64,000 nucleotides of DNA, taken from Cristatella mucedo (lineage: Eukaryota; Bryozoa; Phylactolaemata; Cristatellidae). The notes beneath the pieces are model-generated. The model had not been told where the DNA came from. It searched no databases and was given only the letters and a program-made list of their open reading frames with translations. Of the stretch, positions 38,021-52,100 are shown in pieces. The stretch covers positions 62,001 to 126,000 of the forward strand of contig WPIO01000236.1 of assembly GCA_009760855.2 (NCBI GenBank). The letters run 5' to 3'. How positions within the stretch are numbered: position 1 is the first letter of the stretch; the number at the start of each line of letters is the position of its first letter. A program made the position numbers and the translations under genes.

Positions 38021-40290
38021 GAAACTTCAATCTTTCCTTTCGGAGCGTGCACGCTGACTGCAGCAGCGTGCTGAACCATGTTAACTTGCATTTTCCGCAC
38101 GTAAATAAACCTCTCCACGAGTTCGCCATGCAGATCGCGGGAATATGTAGAAACTTCAAATCTGCATGTCGGAGCGTGTGGCGCTGACGGGCCGCAGAGT
38201 GCTGCACCATGTTCAAGCATTTCGCACGTGTAAGAACACGTTGCGCACAAGTTCGCATCAAGATCGCGGAAATACTGTAAAAACTTTAAATCTTGCATTT
38301 CGGAGCGTGCGCTGACTTGCCGCAGAGTGCTGCACCTTGTTTAAAGCATTTGGCACGTAAATAATACGTTTCGCACAAGTTCGCAGCAAACGCGGAATAT
38401 TGAAACTTCAATCTGCATCTTCGGAGCGTGGGCTGACCTGGCAGCCAGAGTGCTGCACCATGTTTAAGCATTCTCACCGTAAATAACACGTTTCCGCACA
38501 GCAGTTCGCATCACGATCGCAGGAATAGTAGAAACTTCAAATCTGCATTCGGGAGCGTTGCCACTGACTGGCACAGTCAGAGTGTCTGCACCATGTTTTA
38601 ATACGCATTTGCCGCACGGAAATTAACACGTCTGTTCGCACACGTTTCGCACCTCCGAGCGCGGAATATGAGTATCAAACTTCCTAAATTCCCTGCATTT
38701 CGGAGAGTGCGCTGACTGGCAGCAGAGTGCTGCACCATGTTTAAAGCATTTCGCACGTAAATAACACGTTTCGCACAAGTTCGCACCAGATCGGCCGGAA
38801 TTATGTAGAAACGATATTTCTGCATTGTTCGGAGTCCGTGCGTGGCCTGTGTCATTGCAGAGTTTGGGCTGCTACCATGTTTCACAAGCATTTCGCACAT
38901 CGTGAAATACAAACGTTCTCGCACAAGTTCCGCATTTTATAATCTACGGAATATTGTCTAAAACTTCTAATCTGCATTTCGGATCGTGTGCTGCCTGGCA
39001 GTCAGAGTGCATGTGCACATGTTTAAAGCATTGCCGCACAATGTATATAACACAGCTATTCGCACAAGTTCTCGCCTCCCAGATCGCGGAATATAGTCGA
39101 AACTTCAAATCTGCATGTTCGGAGTGGGCACTGACTGGCAGCAGAGTGCTGCCCCATGTCTTTACACAGCATTTTCCTCACGTATATAACACGTTTCGCT
39201 CAAGTTCGCCCGAGCGATCTGCGCGAATATGTAGAAACGTCCCCATCTGGCTGGTGGAGCGTGCTCTGATGCGCAGAGTGCTGCACCATGTTTAAAGTCC
39301 ATTTCGCACGTAAATAACACTTTCGCACGAAGTTCGCACCAGATCGCGATATGTAGAAACTTCAAATCCGCATCTCGGAGCGTTGCCCTGACTGGCAGCA
39401 TAGTGCTGCACCATTATTTAACAGCACTTTCGCACGTAAATTACACGTTCGCACAGTTTCGGATAGCAGATCGCGGAATATCTAGAAACTCTCAAATCGC
39501 ATGCCGAGCGTGCGCTGAACCGGCAGGCAGAGTGCTGCCCATGTTTAAGCATTTTCGGCACGTAATAACACGTTTGGCAAACCAGTTGCATCAGATCGGA
39601 GGAATATGCAGAAACTTCAAATCTGCATTTCAGGAGAGTGCGCTGCGGCAGCAGAGTGCTGCACATTGTTGTAACGCGATTTCGCCACGTAACTATGCCA
39701 CGTCTTCGCACGAGTTTGCAGCAAATCGCGGATATGTCGAAACTTCCAATCTGCCTTTCGGAGCGTGTGCTGACTGGTGCCAGCAGAGCGTTTGCCCCAT
39801 GTTTAAATGCATTCGCACGTAAACAACACGTTTCGACACGAGCTTTGCAGCAGATCGCTGAATGATGGAGAAACTTTAAAATCTGCATCTCGGAGGCGTG
39901 GCGCTCGGCTGGCAACCATTCAGTGCTGCACCATGTTTACAGCAGCTGTCGTACGTTATAACACGTTTCGCACGAGTTCCGGAGCAAATGCGGATATCCC
40001 CTAGAAACTTCAATCTGCATCGTCGGAGCGCTGGTGCTGACTGGCAGCAGCAGAGTGCTGCAACATGTTTAAAGCGTTTTGCACGGAAATAACACGTTTC
40101 GCACGAAGTTCGCAACAGATAGCCAGAATATGTAGAAACTTCAATTGATCTTCGGAGAGTGCGATGACTGGAGCAGAGTGCCTGCACCAGGTCATAAGCA
40201 TTCGCACGTAAATGACCACGTGTTGCACAAGTTTCGCATCAGATCGCGGAATATGTAAAACTAATATTTCGGCAATTCGGAGCGTGCGTG
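38021..40290. repeat. Scrambled satellite tract
   Basis: Degraded units with indels throughout, for example CTCTCCACGAG at 38111 and TTGCCGCACAATG near 39030. One nearly clean stretch runs from about 38705 to 38790. The order of landmarks is kept, and all units remain in the forward orientation. At the right edge (about 40288) TGACTGG runs directly into TCGCACAAGTTCGC, a deletion of more than half a unit. I see no gene; the plus-strand frames in 39403-40092 alternate between translated satellite fragments. Confidence 0.83.
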
Positions 40291-43200
40291 ACTGGTCGCA
40301 CAAGTTCGCACCAGATCGCGGAATATGTAGAAACGTTAAATCTGCATGTCGGAGCGTGCACTGACTGGCAGCAGAGTGCTGCACCATGTTTAAAGCATTT
40401 CGCACGTAAATAACACGTTCGCACGTACAGTTCGGAGCAGATCTGCGCGAAATGTAGAAACTTCCAAATCTGCATGTCCGAGCGTGTGCTGACTGCAGCA
40501 GAGTGCTGCACCATGTTTAATGCATTTCGCACGTAAATAACACGTTTCGCACGAGTTCGCACCAGATCGCGGAATATGTAGGAAACTTCAAATCGGCCAT
40601 GTCGGAGGCGTGACGGTCCTGACATGCAGAAGAGGTGCTGCCCATGTTTAAAGCAGTTTCGCACGTTAATAACACGTTTTGGCACGAGTTCGCACCAGAT
40701 CGCGGAATATGTAGAAACTTTAAATCTGCATGTCGGAGCGTGCGCTGACTGGCAGCAGAGTGCTGCACCATGTTTAAAGCATATCGAACGTAAATAACAC
40801 GTTTCGCACGAGTTCGCACCAGATCGCGGAATATGTAGAAACTTCAAATCTGCATTTCGGAGCGTGCGCTGACTGGCAGCAGAGTGCTGCACCATGTTTA
40901 AAGCATTTCGCACGTAAATAACACGTTTCGCACGAGTTTGCATCAGATCGCGGAATATGTAGAAACCTTTCAATCGGCATTTCGGAGCGTTGAGCTGACT
41001 GGCAGCAGAGTGTGCTGCACCATGTTTAAGCATTTCGCACGTAAATAACACGTTTCGCACAAGTTCGCACCAGATCGCGGAATATGTAGAAACTTTAAAT
41101 CTGCATGTCGGAGCGTGCACTGACTGGCAGCAGAGTGCTCCACCATGTTTAATGCATTTTCGCACGTAAATAACACGTTTCGCACGATCGCGGTTCGCAA
41201 ATCTTCCTTTCGCAGATCGCTGGAGCATATGCTAGGAAACTTCAAATCTGCAGTTTCGGAGCGTGCCAATCTTCTGCTGAGCTCTTCTGGCTGAGCAGAG
41301 TGCTGCACCATGTTTAACAGCATTTAGCACGTAAATAACACGTTTCGCACAAGATTCTCGTCAGCAGATCGGCGGAATATGTAGAAACTTCAAATCTGCA
41401 TTTCGGAGCGTGGTGCTGACTGGCAGCAGAGTGGCTGCACCATGTTTAAAGCATTTCGCACGTAAATAACACGTTTCGCACAAGTTCGCATCAGATCGCG
41501 GGAATATGTAGAAACTTCAAATCTGATTGCATTTCGGAGCGTGCTCTGACTGACAGCAGAGTGCTGCACCATGTTTAAAGCATTTCGCACGTAAATAACA
41601 CGTTTCGCACAAGTTCGCACCAGATCGCGGAATATGTAGAAACTTCAAATCTGCATGTCGGAGCGTGCACTGACTGGCAGCAGAGTGCTGCACCATGTTT
41701 AAAGCATTTCGCACGTAAATAACACGTTTCGCAAGAGTTCGGAGCAGATCGCGGAATATCTAGAAACTTCAAATCTGCATGTCGGAGCGTGCGCTGACTG
41801 GCAGCAGAGTGCTGCACCATGTTTAATGCATTTCGCACGAAAATAACACGTTTCGCACGAGTTTGCAGCAGATCGCGGAATATGTAGAAACTTTAAATCT
41901 GCATCTCGGAGCGTGCCCTGACATGCAGCAGAGTGCTGCACCATGTTTAAAGCATTTCGCACGTAAATAACACGTTTCGCACAAGTTCGCACCAGATCGC
42001 GGAATATGTAGAAACTTTAAATCTGCATGTCGGAGCGTGCGCTGGCTGGCAACATAGTGCTGCACCATGTTTAAAGCATATCGCACGTAAATAACACGTT
42101 TCGCACGAGTTCGCAGCAGATCGCGGAATATGTAGAAACTTCAAATCTGCATTTCGGAGCATGGGCTGACTGGCAGCAGAGTGCTGCACCATGTTTAAAG
42201 CATTTCGCACGTAAATAACACGTTTCGCACGAGTTCGCACCAGATCGCGGAATATGTGGACACTTCAAATCTGCATGATCGGAGCGTCGTGCCTGACTGG
42301 CAGCAGAGTGCTGCACTTACATGTTTAAAGCATTTCGCACGTAATAACACGTGTCGCACAAGTTCGCAGCAAGATCGCGGAATACCCTAGAAACTTCAAA
42401 TCTGCATTTCGGAGCGTGCGCTGACTGGCAGCAGAGTGCTGCACCATGTTTAAAGCATTTCGCACGTAAATGACCCGTTTCGCACGAGTTCGCACCAGAT
42501 CGCGGAATATTTGGTAAAAACTCTCCGTATTCTGCATGTCGGAGCGTGCGACTGAACTGCGTCAGCAGAGTGCTTGCACCCATGTTTAAAGCATTTCTGC
42601 ACGTAAAATAACACCGTTTAGCACAAGTTCGCAGAATACAGATCGCGGAATATGTGAAAACTTTAAATCTGCATGTCGGAGGGACGCTATGTCGGAGCGT
42701 GCGCTGACTGGCAGCAGAGATCTAATGCCACTTGGCGAAATAACACGGTGCCACCATGTTTATGCATATCGCGTATGTGCACGTAAAATAATCAACGTGT
42801 TTCGCAGGGACGGTTCAGTTTAAAACAGCACGTATCCGACGGAATATGTAGATACTTAAGAATCTGCATGTCGAGCGTGAGCTGACTAGCTGGCAGCAGA
42901 GTGCTGCACCCTGTTTAAAGCATTTCGCACGTAAATAACACGTTTCGCACAAGTTTGCATCAGATCGCGGAATATGTAGAAACTTTAAATCTGCATGTCG
43001 GAGCGTGTGCTGAATGGCAGCAGAGTGCTGCACCATGTTTAAAGCATTTCGCACGTAAATAACACGTTAAAGCATTTCGCACGTAAATAACACGTTTCGC
43101 ACGAGTTCGCACCAGCTCGCGGAATATGTAGAAACTTCAAATCTGCATGTGTCGGAGACGTGACTCTGCTGGCTAGGCAGCAAAGTGCTGCACCATGTGT

Positions 43201-45780
43201 TAAAGCATATTCGCCACGTAAATAACACGTTTCGCACGAGTTCGCAGCAGATCGCGGAATATGTAGAAACTTCAAATCTGCATTTCGGAGCGTGGGCTGA
43301 CTGGGAGCAGAGTGCTGCACCATGTTTAAAGCATTTCGCACGTAAATAACACGTTTCGCACGAGTTCGCAGCAGATCGCGGTTAATTGCACTTTCGCACG
43401 TAATAACACGTTTCGAACGAGTTTCTGCAGCAGATCGCTGGACATATGGTAGAAACTTCAAATCTGCATGTCGGTAGGCGTGCACTGACTGGCAACAGAT
43501 CTGCTCACCATGTTTTAAAGTATTTCGCACGTAAATAACACAGTTTCGCACGTAGTTCGCAGCAGATCGCGGAATATGTAGAAACTTCAAATCTGCATGG
43601 CGAAGCGGAAGCTGGCTGGCAGCAGAGTGCTGCACCTTGTTTAAAGCATTTCGCACGTAAATAACACGTTTCGAACAAGTTCGCATCAGATCGCGGAATA
43701 TGTAGAAACTTCAAATCTGCATTTCGGAGCGTGCGCTGACTGGCAGCAGAGTGCTGCACCATGTTTAACGCATTTCGCACGTAAATAACACGTTTCGCAC
43801 AAGTTCGCATCAGATCGCGGAATATGTAGAAATTATAAGCTGAATTCGGAGCGTGTTGCACTGACTGGCAGCAGAGTGCCTGCACCATGTTTAAAGCATT
43901 TCGCACGTAAAAATACACACGTTTCGCAAGAGTTCGGAGCAGATCGCGCTAATGTCTAGAAACTTCAATCTGCCTGTCGTAGCGTGCCACCTGACTCGCA
44001 GCAGAGTGCTGCATGCATGTTTTGAGTATTTCGCACGTAAAATAACACGTTTCGCACGAGTTGCAGCAGATCGCGGAAGACTGTCTAGAACTTCAAAATC
44101 TGCATGTCGGGAGCGTGCTGCGACATGCAGCCAGATTGCTGCACCATGTTTAAAGCATTTCGCACGTAATCTAACACGTTTTGGCACGAGTTGCCGCAGC
44201 AGATCGTCGGAATATGCAGAAACTTGTTAAATCTTGCATGTCGGAGCGTGTACTGGCTTGCAACAAAGTGCTGCAACCATTGTTTAAAGCATATCGCTCC
44301 GTAAATACCTCCACGTTTCGCAACGAGTTCGCAGCAACAATCGCGGAATATGGGTAGAAACTTCAAATCTGCATGCCGCACGAGTTCGCACCAGATCGCG
44401 GAATATGTAGAAACTTCAAATCTGCATGTCGGAGCGTGCGCTGACTGGCAGCAGAGTGCTGCCCCATGTTTAAAGCATTTCGCACGTAAATAACACGTTT
44501 CGCACGAGTTCGCACCAGATCGCGGAATATGTAGAAACTTCAAATCTGATGTCGGAGCGTGTGCTGACCGGCAGCAGAGCTGTGCACCCTGTTTATGGTA
44601 CTTCGCCGTAAATAACACGTTTCGCACGAGTTCGCACCAGATCGCGGAATATGTAGAAACTTCAAATCTGCATGTCGGAGCGTGCGCTGACTGGCAGCAG
44701 ATTGCTGCACCATGTTTAAAGCATTTCGCACGTAAATAACACGTTTCGCACGAGTTCGCAACAGATCGCGGAATATGTAGAAACTGTTAAATACTGCATG
44801 TCGGAGCGTGCTGCTGGGCTGGCAGCCAGTGCCGCACCATGTTTAAAGCTTTCGCACGTAATATACACCGTTTCGCACGAGGTTTCCATGGCAGAACGCG
44901 GAATATGTAGAAACTTCAAATCTGCCTGTCGGAGCGTGACCTTGCTGGCAGCAGAGTTCTGCACCATGTTTAAAGCATTTCGCACGTCAATAACACGTTT
45001 CGCACGAGTTCGCACCAGATCGCGGAATATGTAGAAACTTCAAATCTACGGTCGGCAGCGTGGTGCTGACTGGCAGCAGAGTGCTGCTAAACCATGTTTA
45101 CCAAGCACCCTTTCGCACGTAAATAAACACGTTTCGACCATGTTTCCGGAGCAGATCGCGGAATGTCTAGAAACTTCAAATCTGCCATGTCGGAGCGGTG
45201 CGCTGACTGGCAGCAGAGTCTGCTGCAACCATGGTTTAAAGCATTTTAGCAAGCATTGCACGTTAAATAACACGTTTCGCACCGATAGTTCGCTGGCAGA
45301 TCGCGGAATATGTATAGAAACTTTAAATCTGCATGTCTCGAGCGTGTCGCTCCGACTGGCAGCAGAGTGCTGCACCATGTTTAAAGCATTTCGCACGTAA
45401 ATAACACGTTTCGCACAAGTTTGCAGCAAATCGCGGAATATGTAGAAACTTCAAATCTGCATTTCGGAGCGTGCGCTGACTGGCAGCAGAGTGCTGCACC
45501 ATGTTTAAAGCATTTCGCACGGAAATAACACGTTTCGCACGAGTTCGCAGCAGATCGCGGGAATATGTAAAAACTTCAAGTCTGCATGTCGGAGCGTTTT
45601 GCGTGGTTTTTTTTTTCCCTGTGCTGGCAGCAGACGTTGGGCTGCACCATGTTTAAAGGATTTCCCACGTAAATAACACGTTTCGCACGAGTTCGCACCA
45701 GATCGCGGAATATGTAGAAACCTTAAATCTGCATTTCGGAGCGTGCGGTGACTGGCAGCAGAGTGCTGCACCATGTTTAA
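40291..45780 (+). repeat. Mixed satellite tract, clean and disrupted units interleaved
   Basis: Regular units dominate 40310-40960, 41030-41150, 41430-42250, 42890-43130, 43650-43830, 44390-44770 and 45360-45560. Disrupted stretches lie between them. Rearranged joints include a partial duplication at about 43068 (AACACGTTAAAGCATTTCGC), deletions near 43382 and 44375, and a jumbled joint at 42680-42780. A T10 run lies at 45607-45616. A recognisable variant cassette lies at 41429-41930. Confidence 0.85.
41429..41930 (+). repeat. Diverged A-B-C-D cassette in mixed tract
   Basis: About 502 bp. A has CATCAG and GACTGACAGC and carries an ATTGC insertion; B has CACCAG and GTGCACTG; C has CGCAAGAG, GGAGCAG and ATCTAG but common TTCAAATC; D has TTTAATGC, GAGTTTGCAGC and CCCTGACATGC. 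Order is kept though individual marks are partly lost. Confidence 0.7.
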
Positions 45781-47090
45781 AGCCATAATCGCACGTAAAA
45801 ATACACCTTTCTCGCATTATAAGTTCGCACCTAGATCGCGTGAATTATGTAGAAACTTTGTCAAATCTGCATGTCGGGAGCGTGGAGCTGCTCTGGCAGA
45901 ATGACGCGCTGCACCTCTGTTTATAAGCATTTAGNTGGCAGCAAAGTGCTGCACCATGTTTAAAGCATTTCGCACGTAATAACCCGTGTTGGCACGAGTT
46001 CGCGCAGATCGCGAAAATATTTCAGAAACGTCAAAATCTGCATGTCTGAAGCTGAGTGGCTGGCAAACAAATGTTGCTGGACACCATTGTTTAAAAGCAT
46101 TTATCGTCACGTTAATAACAGATTTAGCACGAGTTCGCAGCAAATATGCTGGAATATTGAGAAAACGTCAAACTCTGCATTTTGAAGCGTGCCACTGAAT
46201 GGCAACAGTTTTTTATTTGTTGGGTTATCCGGTTAAAGCATGCGAAGAGTAAATAAAACTTGTCGCACCACGCTCTCCACCGATACCAGGATCAGCACAG
46301 CATATGTAGAAATACGTTAAATCTGAATTTTCGAGGCCCGTGGGCAGTACATGGAGCAGATGTGCTGCCCCATGTTTCAAGCATCTCGCACGTAATAACG
46401 GGGAGTGTTTTTTTTTTTCCGGCGTTTTGGCGTTTCGCCGAGTCTCACCAGATCGCTGGTTGGGTAAATTAAGTAAACTTGAAATCTGCATTTTCGTGGA
46501 GCGTGCGGTGACTGGAAGACAGAGCACATGTGCTATGTGGGGGGCATTTCGCAACCTCATTGTACAATAAAACACTTTTCCATCGCCCCATCAGAGTTCG
46601 CTTTACCATATGCGCTAACTATTCTAGGAAATTTTCTCAAACTGCATTGCTGAGCGTGACGCTCCCTGACACTGGCAGTCACGAGCTGTGCACCATGGTT
46701 AGCATTTTCGCCGTAATAACCCGTGTCCACAGTTCGCATCAGATCGCGACACTGTAGAACTCAATCTGCTTTCGAACCCGTCGCGGGGACGTGACGTGGC
46801 CACGCACGAGTCTGCACAGGTTCTAACGATTTCGCCGTATAATTAAACGTTCCGACAAGCTTCGCACGATCGCGAATATGTAAAAACATAATAGTCGTCA
46901 TTTCAGGAGGCGTCTGCTGACTGAACCACAGTGCTGCACATGTATAAAGCGATTTCCACGTAATAACACGTTCGCACAAGTGTGTCACCAGATCGCGGAT
47001 ATGTATAAACTTCAACTGTCATTTCGAGCGTGGGCTGACTGGCAGCAGAGTACTCTGGTGCCCTTGTCGTTAAAGCATTTGCACGAAAAC
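45781..47090. repeat. Heavily scrambled satellite tract containing an N
   Basis: This is among the worst preserved satellite of the window. Units can be followed through GCTGCACC, TTTCGC, CAGATCGC and CTGCAT remnants only. A single N lies at 45935 and a T11 run at 46408-46418. Near 46200-46250 the sequence is hard to align (TTTTTTATTTGTTGGG), but it resumes as TTAAAGCATGCGAAG. After about 46730 the units become deletion-rich instead of insertion-rich, with landmark spacing close to 122-124 bp. The change back to clean units near 47100 is abrupt. Confidence 0.8.
45935..45935. other. Single N inside scrambled tract (likely assembly join)
   Basis: The left side is at GCATTTAG (consensus about 28) and the right side at TGGCAGCAAAG (consensus about 117). 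The phase jump of roughly 90 bp across one base indicates a join and not one unreadable base. Confidence 0.8.
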
Positions 47091-49105
47091 ACGTTCGAAG
47101 AGTCGGAGCAGATCGCGGAATATCTAGAAACTTCAAATCTGCATGTCGGAGCGTGTTCTGACTTGCAGCAGAGTGCTGCACCATGTTTAAAGCATTTCGC
47201 ACGTAAATAACACGTTTCGCACAAGTTCGCATCAGATCGCGGAATATGTAGAAACTTCAAATCTGCATGTCGGAGCGTGCCCTGACATGCAGCAGAGTGC
47301 TGCACCATGTTTTAAAGCATTTCGCACGTAAATAACACGTTTCGCACAAGTTCGCAGCAGATCGCGGAATATGTAGAAACTTCAAATCTGCATTTCGGAG
47401 CGTGCGCTGACTGGCAGCAGAGTGCTGCACCATGTTTAAAGCATTTCGCACGTAAATAACACGTTTCGCACGAGTTCGCAGCAGATCGCGGAATATGTAG
47501 AAACTTTAAATCTGCATTTCGGAGCGTGCGCTGACTGGCAGCAGAGTGCTGCACCATGTTTAAAGCATTTCGCACGTAAATAACACGTTTCGCACGAGTT
47601 CAGAGCAGATCGCGGAATATGTAGAAACTTTAAAAATCTGCATGTCGGAGCGTGTGCTGACTGGCAGCAGAGTGCTGCACCATGTTTAAAGCATTTCGCA
47701 CGTAAATAACACGTTTCGCACGAGTTCGCGGCAGATCGCGGAATATGTAGAAACTTCAAATCTGCATGTCGGAGCGTGGCCTGACTGGCAGCAGAGTGCT
47801 GCACCATGTTTAAAGCATTTCGCACGTAAATAACACGTTTCGCACGAGTTCGGAGCAGATCGCGGAATATGTAGAAACTTTAAAATCTGCATGTCGGAGC
47901 GTGTGCTGACTGGCAGCAGAGTGCTGCACCATGTTTAAAGCATTTCGCACGTAAATAACACGTTTCGCACGAGTTCGCAGCAGATCGCGGAATATGTAGA
48001 AACTTCAAATCTGCATGTCGGAGCGTGTGCTGACTGGCAGCAGAGTGCTGCACCATGTTTAAAGCATTTCGCACGTAAATAACACGTTTCGCACAAGTTC
48101 GCATCAGATCGCGGAATATGTAGAAACTTCAAATCTGCATTTCGGAGCGTGGGCTGACTGGCAGCAGAGTGCTGCACCATGTTTTAAGCATTTCGCACGT
48201 AAATAACACGTTTCGCACAAGTTCGCATCAGATCGCGGAATATGTAGAAACTTATAAATCTGCATTTTGGAGCGTGCGCTGACTGGCAGCAGAGTGCTGC
48301 ACCATGTTTAAAGCATTTCGCACGTAAAAAACACGTTTCGCACAAGTTCGCACCAGATCGCGGAATATGTAGAAACTTTAAATCTGCATGTCGGAGCGTG
48401 CACTGACTGGCAGCAGAGTGCTGCACCATGTTTTAAAGCATTTCGCACGTAAATAACACGTTTTTCGCAAGAGTTCGCGGAGCAGATCGCGGAATATGTA
48501 GAAACTTCAAATCTGCATGTCGGAGCGTGTGCTGACTTGCAGCAGAGTGCTGCACCATGTTTAAAGCATTTCGCACGTAAATAACACGTTTCGCACGAGT
48601 TCGCAGCAGATCGCGGAATATGTAGAAACTTTAAATCTGCATGTCGGAGCGTGTGCTGACTGGCAGCAGAGTGCTGCACCATGTTTAAAGCATTTCGCAC
48701 GTAAATAACACGTTTCGCACGAGTTCGCAGCAGATCGCGGAATATGTAGAAACTTCAAATCTGCATTTCGGAGCGTGCGCTGACTGGCAGCAGAGTGCTG
48801 CACCATGTTTAAAGCATTTCGCACGTAAATAACACGTTTCGCACGAGTTCGCAGCAGATCGCGGAATATGTAGAAACTTCAAATCTGCATGTCGGAGCGT
48901 GGGCTGACTGGCAGCAGAGTGCTGCACCATGTTTAAAGCATTTCGCACGTAAATAACACGTTTCGCACGAGTTCGCAGCAGATCGCGGAATATGTAGAAA
49001 CTTCAAATCTGCATGTCGGAGCGTGCGCTGACTGGCAGCAGAGTGCTGCACCATGTTTAAAGCATTTCGCACGTAAATAACACGTTTCGCACGAGTTCGC
49101 ATCAG
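47091..49105 (+). repeat. Clean satellite tract (about 16 monomers)
   Basis: Regular 124-bp units, mostly of the CAGCAG / GCATGTCGG family with interspersed CATCAG / GCATTTCGG units. Small changes include an added T in GTTTTAAAGC (47310, 48432), an added AA near 47634 and an inserted TT in CGTTTTTCGC near 48460. Both flanks are scrambled tracts, so this is an island of about 2 kb. Confidence 0.93.
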
Positions 49106-52100
49106 ACGCGGCAGATGTAGAAACTTCAATCTGATGTCGGAGCGTGCTCTGACATGCACAGATGTGCTGCAACCTGTTTACAAAAGCCTTCGCACGGTTA
49201 ATACTCGTTTGGCACAATTTTTGCAGCGATCGCGTGATATCATGAACTGTAAATCGCTGTCGAGCGTGCCACTGACATGCAGCCGAAGTGCCTTGCACCA
49301 TGTTTTAACAGCATGTTCGACACGTAAAATACACGTTTCGCACAAGTTTCTCAGATATCGCGGATGATAGCAAACCGTTATTCTGCCTTTCGGTGCGTGG
49401 TGCTGACTTGGCAGCAGAGTGCTGCACCATGTTTAATGCCTTTGGCACGTTAATCAACAATGTTTCGTCGCATTATTAGTCAGCAGACTCTGCTGCGCTA
49501 TGTAGAAACTTTAAATCTGCATCCTCGGAGGCTGACTCTTCAGCGCAAACAACGGGCTGCACCCTGTTTTAAAGCATATCGAACGTAATACAACTTTTCG
49601 CACGAGTTCGCCAGCAAATCGCTGAATATTTCGAAACTCAAATCTTCCTTTGTGAGCGTGCACTGACTGGCAGCAAGTGCTGCATAACCATGTTTAAAAA
49701 GCATTCGCCCGTACATAACTCTCGTTTTCGCACGAGTTCCCACCAGATCGCGGAAAATGTAGAAACTTCAAATCTGCATTTCGGAGCGTGCGGTGACTGG
49801 CAACAGAGTGCTGCACCATGTTTAATGCATTTCGCACGTAAATAACACGTTTCGCCAATTTCGCACCAATCGCGGAATTATCTAGAAACTTAAAAATCTG
49901 CAGTCAGCGCGTGAGCCTGACTGGCAGCAGAGTGCTGCACCATGCTGTTAAGCATTTCGCACGTAATAACCGTTGTCGCCCAAGTTCGGATCAGATCGCG
50001 GAATATGGTATAAACTCCAATCTGCATTTCGGAGCGTGTGTGCTGTGACTGGCAAGCAAGTGTTCACAATGTTTAAACCATTTCGCACGTAAATACAGGT
50101 GCCACGCAGTTCGCAGTCCAGATCGCGTTATTATCTAGAACACTCCACTTCTGCATGTCGGAGCGTGCGCTGACTGGCAGCAGAGTGCTGCACCATGTTT
50201 AAAGCATTTAGCACGTAAATACCACGTTTTCGCACATTTCGCATCAGATCGCGGAATATCTAGAAACTTATATCTGCATTTCGGAGCGTGCGATGACTGA
50301 CAGCAGAGTGCTGCACCATGTTTGTAAATCATTTGGCCCCGTAGAATAACACATTTCGCAAGAGTTGGCACGCAGATCGCGGAATGTCTATAACCTTTAA
50401 ATCTGCATGTCTGAGGCGGTGCACTGACTTGCAGCAGAGTGCTCGAACAGGTTTTATGTATTTCGCACGTAAATAACACGTTTCGCAGAGTTTGGAGCAG
50501 ATCGCGGACTGTCTCAAATTCCACTCCAATCTGCCTGTGGGAGCTTGCTCTGACTTGCAGCAGAGTGCTGCAACCATGTTTAAAGCTATTATCGCACGTA
50601 AAATAACCTCTCTCAGCACGAGTTTCCATCCAGACGCGGAAATGTAAAAACTTTAAATCTGCATGTCGGAGCGTCGTCTGACTTGCCTGGCATCGCAGAA
50701 CGTGGCAGGCACAACCATGTTTTAGCATTTACTCACGTAAAAATACACCGTTTCCGCACGAGTTCGGAGGACCGCTCGCCAGAATTACGTTAGAAACTGT
50801 AAATGTGCATCTCGTAGCGTGCACTGACATGCATCAGAGTGTGGCAACAGCACCATGTACTTTCAAAGCATTTCGCCACGTTAATAACACTTTCGCTTGA
50901 GAGTTTCGATCAGATCGCAGAAATATCTAGAAACTTTGAAATCTGCATTTCGGAGCGTGTGCTGACTGGCAGCAGAGGGCTGCACCATGTGTAAAGCATT
51001 TCGCACGTAAATAACACGTGGTGCGTTTCGCACTGAGTTTCGCAGGCAATCGACTTGAATCACGCTACGAAACTATCAACTCTGCATGTTCGAGCGTGTG
51101 TTGGGCTGACTTGAAGGCAGCAAGAGTGCTCACACCATTCTTCAGACAGTCATTTCGGGCACGCAGTAACTTTAACACGTTTTTCGCACAACATTTGTTG
51201 CAGCAGATCGCGGAATATGTTAAAGCAACTTGCAAATCTGGCCATTTCTCGGAGCGTGAAGCTGAGCTGGCAGGCAGAGTGCTGCAACCATGTTTATAAG
51301 TTGATTCTTCCGCGACGCTATAACATACAATAACAACGTTTTCCGTGCACGAGTTCCGGCATCAGATCGCGGAATTTGTAAACTTTTAATCTACTATTTC
51401 TCGAGACGTGCGGATGCTCTGACATGGCAGAATAGTGCTGCACTACCATGTTTTAATGCACATTTCGCACGTAAATAAACAACGTTCGCTTCCACGAGAT
51501 GTAACCATTCGCAAGCATAATCGTCCGGAAAGTAGCGAGAAACTTTCAAATCTTTTGCATGTTCGAGCACTGTGGCACTGTACACCTGGCAGCATGAGTG
51601 CTGCAGCACCATGTGTTTAAAGCAATTTCACGCAACGTAAATTAACACGTTTCGCACAAGCTTCGATATCAGATCGCGGAATATGTAAAACTCAAAATCT
51701 GCCCTTTTTAGCGTGTTCTGACTGGCAGCAGAGTGCTGCACCCATGTGTTCAAAAAGCATTTCCGCAACGTAAATATTGCACTACGTTTGTCGACACGAG
51801 TTTGTGCTCTCGGACATGATCGCGGAATTGTGGAGAAACTTGTGTTCCACTCTGCATGTCGGAGCGTGCCCTGACATGCAGATGAGTGCTGCACCATGTT
51901 TAAAGCATTTCGCACGTAAATAACACGTTTGGCACGAGTTCTCAGCAGATCGCGGAATATGTAGGTATCCGCAGCAGTAGTGCCTGCACCATGTTGTTAA
52001 AGCATTTCCGCACGTGTTTATAACACGTTTCGCACGAGTTAGCAGCAGATCAGCGGAATATGTAGAAACTTAAATCTGCAAATTTCGAGACAGCGTGTGC

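Noticed and set aside
40239-41228. Longest open frame (329 codons, minus strand)
   Set aside because: It consists of satellite translation in several frames joined by indels in a disrupted tract. No domain, no start context and no homology outside the repeat are visible.
46190-46450. Possible non-satellite sequence with T-rich runs
   Set aside because: Unit landmarks (GGTTAAAGCATGCG, CGTTAAATCTG, GTGCTGCCCCATG) continue in order on both sides and within it, so I treat it as damaged satellite.
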